From Paulinella micropora (taxonomy: Eukaryota > Cercozoa > Imbricatea > Euglyphida), in the NCBI GenBank assembly GCA_009731375.1, contig BJOX01000322.1:625570-678414 (forward strand): a stretch of 52,845 nt of DNA, read 5' to 3'. The position numbers and the translations under genes are program-made. The first letter of the stretch is position 1. Every line of letters starts with the position of its first letter. The notes beneath the pieces were generated by a model. The model worked only from the letters and a program-made list of their open reading frames with translations, searched no databases and was not told where the DNA came from. Below, in pieces: positions 23,048-33,029 of this stretch.

Positions 23048-24122
23048 GACCTAGGAGAGAGGGGAGAAGCTCATGTTGTGTGTGCTGTGAAATGAGGTTT
23101 TTGCCAGCTTGCGCAGCAAAAGCGTCATTTCACAAATATCAGTGGGTGGGCCGTAAGGGAGACTGAAAAGTGAACGCTGCCGTGTTAATTACGGTAATAA
23201 ATTAAGCGGGAACTATTGTTCCCGCTCCAAAATTTTAAACATTACAAAGACAACCCCTTCACCCTCAGATTTGATTTTTCGCTCTAGCACAAAAGTGCTT
23301 AGAGCAAATTTTACGGTTGTTTTTTGAATAATTCCACCCACCCACCCATCTTTTATATGTCTTTTCGCTTGGGTGGTGGTGGTGAGAAAAGGGTGGAAAG
23401 CAAAACACACACACACATTACACCACACACATATACATCATTATAGCATAATCACGCCTCATGCCTACCATCTTCAAGCATATTCATGCACATCATCATA
23501 CATATAACGACATGCACCACCTAGGTCTTTGTTTTTAAAAACAGAAGACCTAGGAGAGAGGGGAGAAGCTCATGTTGTGTGTGCTGTGAAATGAGGTTTT
23601 TGCAAGCTTGCGCAGCAAAAGCGTCATTTCACAAATATCAGTGGGTGGGCCGTAAGGGAGACTGAAAAGTGAACGCTGCAGTGTTAATTACGGTAATAAA
23701 TTAAGCGGGAACTATTGTTCCCGCTCCAAAATTTTAAACATTACAAAGACAACCCCTTCACCCTCAGATTTGATTTTTCGCTCTAGCACAAAAGTGCTTA
23801 GAGCAAATTTTACGGTTGTTTTTTGAATAATTCCACCCACCCACCCATCTTTTATATGTCTTTTCGCTTGGGTGGTGGTGGTGAGAAAAGGGTGGAAAGC
23901 AAAACACACACACACATTACACCACACACATATACATCATTATAGCATAATCACGCCTCATGCCTACCATCTTCAAGCATATTCATGCACATCATCATAC
24001 ATATAACTACATGCACCACCTAGGTCTTCTGTTTTAAAAAACAAAGACCTAGGAGAGAGGGGAGAAGCTCATGTTGTGTGTGCTGTGAAATGAGGTTTTT
24101 GCCAGCTTGCGCAGCAAAAGCG
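23048..24122 (+). repeat. 499-bp tandem array (B-A-C-B-A-C-B) at the right end of the YR retroelement
   Basis: Units beginning GACCTAGGAGAGAGG start at 23,048, 23,547 and 24,046, exactly 499 bp apart. The third is cut after GCAAAAGCG at 24,122. Each full unit holds B (about 75 bp), A (about 203 bp, shared with 17,190-17,388) and C (about 220 bp, CACCCACCC-rich). The apparent 71-codon frames in each copy are identical because the DNA is duplicated, and they are not genes. Confidence 0.93.
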
Positions 24123-25100
24123 CGACATTTGGCAAGGGCGCGAAAAATCGACCAAATTTTTTCCCTTGGAAAAAAGGGTAGATGTAGGAAAGAACAGACC
24201 GTCTGTGAGCTATACTGCACCTTTGCTCGAGGTTGTTGGTGGGATCGAAAGCTCTGCTAAGGGACTGTTTGTTGGGGCAAGGGCTTTGGCAAAACTCAGT
24301 CGTCTCGCAGCATTCTTTTCTGCCGGAAATCAGAGGCTCGAAATGGAGGGCAGCGAGCTTGGTGGTCGTGTTTGTTTGCTGTTCGACCTGGGACACAGCA
24401 TGTTTTGAGACAGAACGATAGTCTAGGCGCCTCTTGATGTCTGTACGCCGTGACTATGTAATTTCCTGGCTTGCCTGTGTTTTTTTCGAGGCTGTATCAC
24501 AACCTGCTTGGTCTGTTGTTTGCGACTGACTGACCACCTTTCTCCTTGCGCTGTCTGCATGCATTTCCCCACGTCCCACAGCATGCCATGCAACTACCCA
24601 GATCTAGCACAATAGCTTGCCCTAAGATTGATGTCTGCAACACGGCCCTACACCTTGGTAGAGATGCACAGCTTCTCTGCTGCCGAGTTCTGCACATGTT
24701 GAATAGACAGTGCAAGCTTGCGTCCTTCCCCGTGCAACCACGCACACACAAACATGTCAGATCGATAGAATAGACCCAGGAGACGTGTCTTGTCATGTAC
24801 CTTGCGCCGGGTTAGAGCTCCTCAGCACAGAAAGCAGCCCAAACTTGCACTCCAGATTTCTAGCTAGTAGAGGCTCGGGCCAGTATCACACGTGATTGTC
24901 TTCCACACCCCCTCTAGACCACATCTCACGACATGTTTTCAAAGCCTGTACTTGGGCCATGCAACTTGTACCTTTCCAGCTCCATCGGTTATCTTTCTGG
25001 GGAGTGCCAGACGCGCTTCTAGACTATCGTGGGGTGCAGAACTTTCAAATTCATCCTCTTTACTCACTATTTTTGTCATACACGTGCGCTACACACAAAC
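24123..25100. other. Right flank of the YR retroelement, no recognised gene
   Basis: Open frames exist on both strands (minus 24,396 leftward; minus 24,796-24,497) but none carries a known motif. The part next to the element may belong to the same disrupted locus as 16,956-17,189. Confidence 0.35.
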
Positions 25101-25169
25101 TAAATGCATGTTCTTTCATCCAGCAAAAAGGCAGACTGGCATATCATATTTGCAGCCCCCGCGGTGGAT

Positions 25170-25570
25170 GTCATTATGCATGTGTGCATGTGTGTATGTA
25201 TTTATGTTTTTGTGCGTGCATGAATGTATGTATCTATGCGCGTATGCGTACGTATGTATGCATGCGTATGTATGTGTATTTCTGTGTATGCATGTGTGCA
25301 TGTGTGCATTGTATGTGTTCTATGTGTGTTGAACTTGTTTTTTTTTTTTTTTTTCCACTGATCAATGTTTAATATTTGAAGACTACCTATGCATACATAC
25401 ATAAATGCCGTAAATAAATACATACATACACTACATATCCTACACACTCTGACATAAATACGTACACATTACAAACAAGCATGCATACTTACACTGCATT
25501 CATTCATGCGTACAATATACATACATACATACATGCATGCAAGCATGAACACATGCATGCATACATACGT
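25170..25570. repeat. TATG/GTGCATG and CATA tetranucleotide repeats with a poly-T run
   Basis: Degenerate TATG-type repeats (25,175-25,330), poly-T at 25,339-25,356, then CATA/CATG-type repeats (25,385-25,575). Confidence 0.9.
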
Positions 25571-25599
25571 ACAAACATAATAATTAAATTTCTAAGTTT

Positions 25600-26100
25600 C
25601 TGGAGAAAAAAAAAAGTTGAAACATTTGTGTCAAAGGTCAAGGGTGGCCAAAGCGTACTTTATACAGCTAACGTGTCTGTAATATTTGATATGGAATGAT
25701 TGATCATAGGTTGATAGGCTCTTTTAATAATCCTATTTGATCGTAGCTATCGGTATTAGTACCATGTGCGGCGTGGCTGTATTGAAATTATTACTAATAT
25801 CGATAAGTAGATAGATTTTTAAACATTAGTATTTATAATACTGTACTATCCGGTGTTGCCTAATCAAGAAACTTTTTTTAATTTTGACGATTACACTTCT
25901 GTCGGTTTTACTGAACTGGCCGCCATAGATTCTTCTCGATAAAATTTCAATACTAGTGCAGAAATTCAAAACCATGTGACAATTTTTATTGAATACAATA
26001 CTCAGGCGGAGCTTCGAGACTCACTACGCCAAACATTCACATGTTCATGTGATGAATACAGGCTTGTCCACAATGACATATATTCATAAAGGAGGCGCCT
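25600..26100. other. AT-rich intergenic stretch
   Basis: No coding frame, RNA gene or repeat of note seen. It may contain the 3' end of the minus-strand gene that follows. Confidence 0.5.
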
Positions 26101-26169
26101 CATAAATATATTCATACAAACTTACAATTATATACACATACATACATTCACTGCAAGCCGCCTGCCGGA

Positions 26170-26227
26170 GCATACATACATGCATGCATGCATGCATGCA
26201 TGAACATATGCAGGCATACATACGTAC
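26170..26227. repeat. CATG/CATA array
   Basis: Self-complementary CATG units next to the putative splice donor of the minus-strand gene. Confidence 0.85.
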
Positions 26228-26671
26228 TGCGGCCACCGACGCTGATGCAGACGCCGACGCCGGCGCAGACGACCACGACAGAAGCGAAGGTGAAGACGAA
26301 GAGGAAGATCTATACGAAGATGAAGACGAAGAAGACAGCGGAGGAAGGCTGCCAGAATTACCAATCGACACCACCAGGGGCTTCAGGACTTTGCGAATAC
26401 CTGGGTGTGTCAATCCCTTCATTCGTTTTTTGCCTTTGCCCTTCGCACTTTTCTCTTCCTCTCTGATTGCTTCCACAGTCTCGAGATAAGGAACCCTGCG
26501 ATTTTTTTCCTTCTTTTCGCATCTTGCAGCAGGACCAAAGCGTTGCAGGATTCCCTCGCTTTCCTGTTCACACATACCATGATTGCAAATTAGAACAAAG
26601 AATAAAATTGTAAATAAATCTCGATAGTGTGTGTGTGTGTGTGAGTGGAGCAGAGAAGGGGGGGGGGGAGG

Positions 26672-26715
<44 letters not shown>

Positions 26716-28171
26716 AAGAAAGAGAGACAAAGAGGAAGGAGGGAGCATTCAAGCGAGAGAGTGAATTGTTACTTTTACTGAAACCATCATTGACTTAGCC
26801 TCTCGCTCTTCTCGCTTTGCAGCGAATGCTTCTTGGCAGAGCTGTCGACCAGTCTCTATACATACATAAAAATTCAATACAGATACATCAGTTCATCCAT
26901 CCATACATACACAAGCACTGTCAGACATAAAAGCAGTTATGCATTCATACATACATGAATATATGTATATTTATATACATACATACATACATACATGCAT
27001 ACATACATTCATACCTGCATCAATCTTTGTTGCCAGTGTCTCAGAAGACCAGGAACCAGAATCCCCAGAAAGTTTCAATGCATCCGCAAAGATCTTCACT
27101 TTGCCCCTGAAAATATGAATGCATGTACATTGTATGTATGTATGTATGTATGCATGTATGTATCATTGTATCATTGTATTTTTGTATATGTATGTAAATA
27201 TGTATGTATGTGTGTATATGTATGTATGTATTATGTACTTCATCATGGCTCCTTCTGGCTTGATCATCGCGAGTTCCTTTTCTCGTTTCTTTGCTTTTTC
27301 GATGATCTTCTCCTGTTGCTTTTCCTACGTATAAATGTATAAATGTATGTATGCATATATATGTACGTATATGTATACGTATATATATATATACATGTAT
27401 ATATGTATATATGTATGTATGTATGTATGCATGTATATGTATTGATGTATTATATTTAATTCACCTTATTCTCTATCTTCATTTTGGTAACGATTGCAAC
27501 CAGGTAGTTTTTGCATGCCTTTCCAGACTTCTTAATTTTTGCTGCCGCAACACAGCGTCTCACCTGTATACATCATTAATATATTACTAGCATTATATTG
27601 TACAATACATAAATCGTGGTATACGTATGTATGTATGTATGTATGTATGTATGTATGTATGTATGTTTGTATGTTTGTATGTGTGAGTGTATGCATATAT
27701 ATCTATGTGTGTGTAATGTTTGTGTGTTTGTCACCTCGAGGTTGTATTCTCCCCTGCCGGTGCAAATGATCTTTTTGTTAGTGTCTGGGTCTTTGAGGTC
27801 GCCCCATCCACCTGCCGGCTCCGCCTTGCCGACGATGTTCTTCGCCCGATACTCTCGCAGCTCCTCTGCGATTTGCCCTAATGTGATTCTTGCCCTGCCG
27901 ATCTTTTCAAACTCGTTTCGCAGTACAGCCTTCAGACCAGACGATTTCGTTCCTCGCAAATATTCTGCTACTTGTTTAGGGTCCGGAGTTGCGTTGAAAA
28001 CTGCCCGGTCTTTCGCTGCAAACCAATCCAATGATATCTGTAATTAAGCTACTAGATTCTACAAAAAAGGTCGCATTGTGAAAAAAAACTGTTACCGATG
28101 TTTAGCTGAGTTTTTTTGAGGTCAGTATCTTCCAAGCCGTATTCCGCCATGCGATAAACGCTTTCATCCAT
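26228..28171 (-). CDS. Unrecognised multi-exon gene, charged Lys/Glu-rich protein
   Basis: Seven exons join with GT-AG introns in consistent phase: 28,171-28,096 (starts ATG), 28,015-27,735, 27,563-27,465, 27,324-27,239, 27,106-27,015, 26,855-26,779 and 26,563-26,228. Together they give about 349 codons. The protein is rich in Lys, Glu and Arg with likely helices (for example [18 protein letters not shown]) and a Ser-rich C-terminal part. I recognise no domain. The last exon ends at a strong donor-like GTACGT in front of a CATG array, or it could read on to a stop near 26,084. Upstream, 28,710-28,500 is another good exon candidate (TADDNMLMLRKRQHVRKAQ), so the ATG at 28,171, directly after an AG, may not be the real start. 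Several introns are mostly TATG/CATA repeats. Confidence 0.65.
26620..26735. repeat. GT, G-run and GA microsatellites in an intron
   Basis: (GT)n at 26,628-26,642, a G10 run near 26,659-26,668 and GA/GAAA to 26,730, all inside one intron of the minus-strand gene. Confidence 0.93.
27125..27235. repeat. (TATG)n intronic array
   Basis: Tetranucleotide repeat filling the intron between exons at 27,106 and 27,239. Confidence 0.9.
27335..27460. repeat. TATG/TATA intronic array
   Basis: Repeat filling the intron between exons at 27,324 and 27,465. Confidence 0.9.
27621..27690. repeat. (TATG)n intronic array
   Basis: About 15 TATG/TTTG units inside the intron between 27,563 and 27,735. Confidence 0.93.
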
Positions 28172-28499
28172 CTGTCAGAAATCAAAATATTACGATCATT
28201 TGTCGTGATGACAGCAGTGAGGTGCCATAGTTCCGAACTTTATCTTGGATCGAAATTGCTTTCTTTAGATGCTTTGTTGGTTGATTATGACCTGTACAAG
28301 AATAGAAAATTTCGATGTTAGGGTTAGGGGTGGGCCCTTGAAAATTTCAAAAAGAAATTCGTGCGTTGCACAATGGATTTCGTTAGTGGTAGAATCTTGC
28401 AACCACTTTAAACTGTAATTTTTATTTTTGATACTAATATTTCCTTGCAAGCATCTCAGACTGTATTTTTTGCCCCAATTGGTAGATTCTTACCGTTAT

Positions 28500-28710
28500 C
28501 TTACACGTGTGTGCACAATATAATTATCAGTGTTTGGTCATCCTTGCGAGTGTCAGGCCTCAGCTGTCTCTGAATATAAACTTTGAATTTAGCGTCCCAG
28601 CCCCGAATTCTAGACACCGCGGCCTGTGCCTTCCGAACATGCTGTCGCTTTCTCAACATTAGCATGTTGTCGTCTGCGGTTAGGAGACAATTGCCCACAG
28701 CCTCTCTGGA
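28500..28710 (-). CDS. Candidate upstream exon of the minus-strand charged-protein gene
   Basis: An open, coding-like frame with basic helices (MLMLRKRQHVRKAQ, FKVYIQRQLRPDTRKDD) bounded by AG near 28,710 and a good donor GTAAGA near 28,500. The phase to the next exon is not resolved. Confidence 0.4.
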
Positions 28711-28819
28711 TTAAAGGGATGCATTCCAGTTTAGATATTCGCTGGGAGTGGAAGCTAGGGATTTGGGCGTCGCAGAAGCAGGTAGAAAATGGGTAAAACT
28801 ACTACTGATGTTTTGATAA

Positions 28820-29255
28820 TTTCTTACAACGTACGTGTACACTAGTATTAGTGGTAACCATATCTGTATATACCCTAGTATATATCTAGTACATATATAT
28901 CTGCTATAGCTCTAGTAGCTACTAGTACGTATACGTCCAGTACGTATACTAGGTATGAATGTTGTTTTTATATTATTCTAGAGACTAGGTATATCTGTAT
29001 ATACTAGTGTATGTATTATGTATGTATATATACGTATACGTATGTACATATGCATGTATGTATGTATGTATGTATATGATATGTATGTATGTACATGTAT
29101 ATACGTACTATAGCTAGATGTATGTATCTAGTGTATGTATGTATGTATGTATGTATGTACGTATGTATGTATGTATGTATACACGTATGTATGTAGTATG
29201 TATGTATGTATCTGTGTATGTATGTATGTATGTATGTTTGTATGTTTGTATCATG
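28820..29255. repeat. TATA/GTAC-rich sequence and (TATG)n arrays
   Basis: AT-rich sequence with many TATA/TAGTA/GTAC words, merging into TATG repeats (29,030-29,250). Confidence 0.85.
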
Positions 29256-29436
29256 TAACAGTTTTCGGTTAGTTCTGTCCCTTTTTCAGTTAAGTTTTTT
29301 CCTCGTGCAGTTTTTTTTTTCACGGCCTTGAGTGGTCCTCATTGTCATCGAATCCGAAAGAACAAAAATTCCCGACATGAAGTTATGTCCACCTCTGACC
29401 GAAAAAATCATGTATATGAAGCTTTTCTTGTGCTTT

Positions 29437-29452
29437 GCTTGCCTGCTTGTTT

Positions 29453-29485
<33 letters not shown>

Positions 29486-29745
29486 AGTACTCTGCTTGCT
29501 TGCTTGCTTGCTTGCTTACGCTTGCTTGTGCTTGCTTGCTCTTGCTTGCTTGCTTGCTTGTTTGCTTGTTTGCTAGTACTCTTGCTTGCTTGCTTGCTTC
29601 CTTGCTCTCTCTCTCTCTCTCTCTCTCGGTCTCTCCCTGGCTTCTCTCTCTCTCTCTCTCCTTCTCGCTTTCGCGCTCTCTCTATCTCTTCTTCTTCTTC
29701 TTCTTCTTCTTCTTCTTCTTCTTCTTCTTCTTCTTCTTCGTTTTA
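29437..29745. repeat. (CTTG)n, (CT)n and (CTT)n arrays
   Basis: GCTT/CTTG units 29,437-29,605, CT 29,606-29,690, CTT 29,690-29,739. Confidence 0.95.
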
Positions 29746-29807
29746 TTGAGAGAACAATTTTACAATTGGACTCAGGGAACGTCCACGTGAAAAATATAGC
29801 TAGTAAG

Positions 29808-30070
29808 TTCTCTCTCTCTCTCTCTCCCTCTCTCTCCCTCTCTCTCTCTCTCTACCTATCTATCTATCTATCTATCTATCTCTCTATCTCTACCTTCCTA
29901 CTTGCCTACCTCTCTCTCTCTCTCTCTTTCTACCTATCTATATATCTATATATCTATCTATCTATCTGTCTATCTATCTATCTATCTGTCTCTCTCTCCC
30001 TCTCTCTCTCTCTCTTCCTCTCTCTCTCTCTCCCTCTCTCTCTCTATCTATCTATCTATCTATCTACCTA

Positions 30071-30128
<58 letters not shown>

Positions 30129-30145
30129 GCTCTCTCTCTCTCTCA
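29808..30145. repeat. (CT)n and (CTAT)n arrays
   Basis: Alternating CT and CTAT blocks. The pyrimidine strand is plus. Confidence 0.95.
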
Positions 30146-30967
30146 TATTCATTTTTCATATTCAATTTTCAGATTCTTTTTTATATTCATTTTTCATATT
30201 CATTTTTCACATTCATTTTTCATATTCATTTTTCATATTTATTTTCCATATTCATTTTTTATATTTATTTTTCATATTCATTTTTCATATTCATTTTTCA
30301 TATTCATTTTTCATATTCATTTTTCATATTCATTTTTCATATTCATTTTTCATATTCATTTTTCATATTCATTTTTCGCACTCATTTTTCATATTCATTT
30401 TTCGCACTCATTTTTCCTATTCATTTTTCATATTCATTTTTCCTATTCATTTTTCACATTCATTTTTCACATTCATTTTTCACATTCATTTTTCATATTC
30501 ATTTTTCATATTCATTTTTCATATTCATTTTTCATATTCATTTTTCATATTCATTTTTCATATTCATTTTTTATATTCATTTTTCACATTCATTTTTCAC
30601 ATTCATTTTTCATATTCATTTTTCATATTCATTTTCATATTCATTTTTCACATTCATTTTTCATATTCATGTTCCACATTCATTTTTCACATTCATTTTT
30701 TATATTCATTTTCCTCATTTATTTTTCATATTCATTTTTCATATTCAATTTTCACATTCATTTTTCATATTCATTTTCATATTCATTTTTTATATTCATT
30801 TTTCATATTCATTTTTCATATTCATTTTTCATATTCATTTTTCATATTCATTTTTCATATTCATTTTTCAAATTCATTTTTCACATTCATTTTTCATATT
30901 CATTTTATTCATTTTTCATATTTATTTTTCACATTCATTTTTCACATTCATTTTTCACATTCATTTT
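30146..30967. repeat. 13-bp minisatellite, unit CATATTCATTTTT
   Basis: About 60 units of 13 bp with frequent CACATTCATTTTT variants and occasional one-base shorter units. Because 13 is not a multiple of 3, all three frames give the same Phe/His/Ile/Ser-rich pseudo-peptide. The open frames of several hundred codons here are not genes. Confidence 0.97.
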
Positions 30968-31172
30968 ATACTGAATTGCACATCGTCTTGTATATATAAT
31001 CACATAGATCTTGAACATGTTTTTACTAGAATGTGACGTACTGGAAGGCGTGGTACTGGTTGGGAAAGTTGCAAGGAGCACATCCAGGTCCACCGCTTGA
31101 CTGGTCCACGGACCGATATCCAGTGCATGAACCAAAAACTTTTTAAACGTAATTTGCATATATTTTTACAGG
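30968..31172. other. Short unique stretch, no recognised gene
   Basis: Small open frames on both strands without motifs. Confidence 0.4.
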
Positions 31173-31277
31173 ACTCCATGGTGGGCATCGTTATCAAACA
31201 CTCACACCCGAAGCCCAAATCGCCTTGGAATGGAGCGTGTTTCTTCTATGGGAAGCAGGAAGTGCAAATAATCTGCT

Positions 31278-31329
31278 CTCTCTCTCTCCTCTCTCTCCTC
31301 ACTCCTCACTTCTCTCCTCTCTCTCTCCC

Positions 31330-31378
<49 letters not shown>

Positions 31379-31390
31379 CTTGCTCTCCAT
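31278..31390. repeat. (CT)n-rich array
   Basis: CT and CTC units, pyrimidine-rich on the plus strand. It may be part of an intron upstream of the transposase. Confidence 0.93.
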
Positions 31391-31514
31391 CTATCTATCG
31401 GGGCTTAGTGCCCATCTCCAGCCCGCTACCCAGTCAGTGACACCCTTGGGTGACGGAGTGGAATGGATGCCTATGTCCTCAGATATGCAGTGCTAAAAGG
31501 TCAAACATATCTAA

Positions 31515-31515
31515 T

Positions 31516-31556
<41 letters not shown>
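31515..31556. repeat. (CTAT)n microsatellite
   Basis: About ten perfect CTAT units. Confidence 0.97.
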
Positions 31557-31624
31557 GCATCCAACTACCAGCGAAGTCTTGCTGACAGGTTTAAATATTT
31601 CTTGCAAATCCAAATCTTCAAGAC

Positions 31625-32575
31625 GTAGAGATCGTCCGGATTCTCAAGTACGAACTCGGATGGACCTGGCTTGACGACGGGACCGCTGGTGCAGCAGTCA
31701 AGAGGATCGAGCGCATTCGAAAGGATACCCTCCATTACTTTCTCAAGATGGCATCTATTACTTCCCCCTTGAAATACACTGTCCGCAACATTCTGCGAAT
31801 GTACGGGTATCCTGCGCGCTTGAAATTTCTTGACGAAGCTTCTTTCAGGAATTATGATTTATACCGGCGTCGGAACTGCCGGTCAGCGCGGGGAACTCGG
31901 GTGCATATGCTAGCATCTCTTGTACATGGTTTATTCTTTTGATTTTGAGCCCCCCCCCCCCCCTCCTTCTTGGTTTTCTAATTTTCTTTCTTTCAAAAAA
32001 ATTTCCTGTTTTTTTTCCTCCTCATTTAACTATGATAACTGTTTCCCTTCGAAAGTTTATATCATCGCTAAATATCAGATTCTGAGTCTTGACACATTAT
32101 TTGTTTTTGGTTGATCTTTTAGGTCGTACTGGGAAGGGACATGTCTGAGCATGTCGATGTAACATACAGTGTTACTTACCTGACGTCGTTGGTTCATCCA
32201 CGAGGGGGTGCACTGCTTTCCGTTAGGTTGGGTAGCAATAATGCTGTTGATTTTTTGAATAGCATTCTGGATGCCATAGCGAACGGTCTTCTGGTGGCGG
32301 GTGATAACCTGGTGCTTGATAATGCCAAGATCCATTACGCAGCCGCCATCAAGCCGCTCCTGCATGCTCTTTTGCCTGCCCTCGGTATCTCGCTTGTCTT
32401 TCTGCCGGCGTACTCGCCTGAATTCAATCCGTGCGAGTTGGTGTTTTCGAATGTCAAAGAATTTATGCGGGCTCATCGAGGAAATGAAAGTTTTTTGACT
32501 GAGATCTATAGGGGGTTTGCAAATGCAACCAGTTTAGAATCAGTGGCGGCGCAGTACGGACACTGCATTCCATGA
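31625..32575 (+). CDS. IS630/Tc1-type DDE transposase with one intron
   Basis: Exon 1 is open from about 31,625 to 31,900, and exon 2 runs 32,123-32,575 (TGA). The intron 31,901-32,122 starts GTGCAT, ends TTTTAG and joins in phase 0. Motifs of the DDE_3 superfamily are in order: FLDEASF (first Asp), NLVLDNAKIH (second Asp) and LPAYSPEFNPCELVFSNVKEF (Glu). Thirty-eight residues separate the second Asp from the Glu, against 34 in typical Tc1/IS630 enzymes. A region at about 31,170-31,265 (RYQTLTPEAQIALEW) may be the upstream helix-turn-helix exon. The start is unknown and no terminal inverted repeats were found, so this may be a relic or a domesticated gene. The catalytic residues look intact. 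Confidence 0.75.
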
Positions 32576-33029
32576 TATTTATTAATATTCATATTAATAG
32601 TAATAGTTGACGAAGCAAATCACACAACTGTCCTTTCCACTAAGTCTCTCTGCCTACGTTATACCAGATCCTGCCTCGCCCTATTTAACTATCTGGATTC
32701 TACCTGCCTACCTACTTGCCTGCTGTCCTTTATATTGTATTAATAACAGGCTAAGTTATCAATAGTAGTAATATTAATAAGACTCGTGACAGACGTTGAT
32801 TACACTATATGATTATTTTTTTTACTTAACAGAGTTTCAATGCTTAACTTGACGGGAGTCTAAAACTTCAAAGTATATATTAATAAGTGAAAGTGAATAA
32901 ATCCTAGTCACAACCAAAGCTTGCGAACTTCATCTCAACTGCCGGTTCGATTTCAAAGTAAGCGGCGGGTATCCGAACAAAAACTAATTGTTTCATTCAA
33001 AACTTAAAAACTCAGAGAAAACTAAATTT
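32576..33029. other. AT-rich stretch between transposase and Ty3-type copy 2
   Basis: No gene recognised. It may contain the 3' end of the Ty3-type element, but no sequence matching its 5' end was found here. A T-rich run lies at 32,815-32,823. Confidence 0.45.

Larger units (their letters stand above)
17190..24122 (+). mobile_element. Tyrosine-recombinase retrotransposon (DIRS/Ngaro/PAT-like)
   Basis: The order on the plus strand is repeat A1 (17,190-about 17,388), gag (17,404-18,659), RT (from about 19,081, partly lost in an N gap), tyrosine recombinase (20,833-21,861), a 1.2-kb tail, then a B-A-C-B-A-C-B array (23,048-24,122). Such elements use a tyrosine recombinase in place of integrase and insert without target duplication via a circular intermediate. 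In agreement, the left end starts GCG-TCATTTCAC, the right end stops GCAAAAGCG, and the internal B-A junction reads GCAAAAGCGTCATTTCAC, as expected for a circle junction. No DIRS methyltransferase or hydrolase domain is seen. Confidence 0.8.

Noticed and set aside
23213-23927. Two identical 71-codon minus-strand frames (23,213-23,428 and 23,712-23,927)
   Set aside because: The identity is due to the 499-bp tandem duplication of element DNA. There is no domain, start context or codon-level selection to see.
23048-24122. A CRISPR-like array
   Set aside because: Units are 499 bp and contiguous with no unique spacers, in a eukaryotic retroelement.
29586-30999. Plus-strand frames of 365-462 codons rich in Leu/Ser and Phe/His/Ile
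   Set aside because: They run through CT, CTAT and 13-bp repeats. Overlapping frames give the same pseudo-peptide because 13 is not a multiple of three.
32940-32985. tRNA-like T-arm sequence (GGTTCGATTTC)
   Set aside because: No matching acceptor, D-arm or anticodon arm could be built around it.
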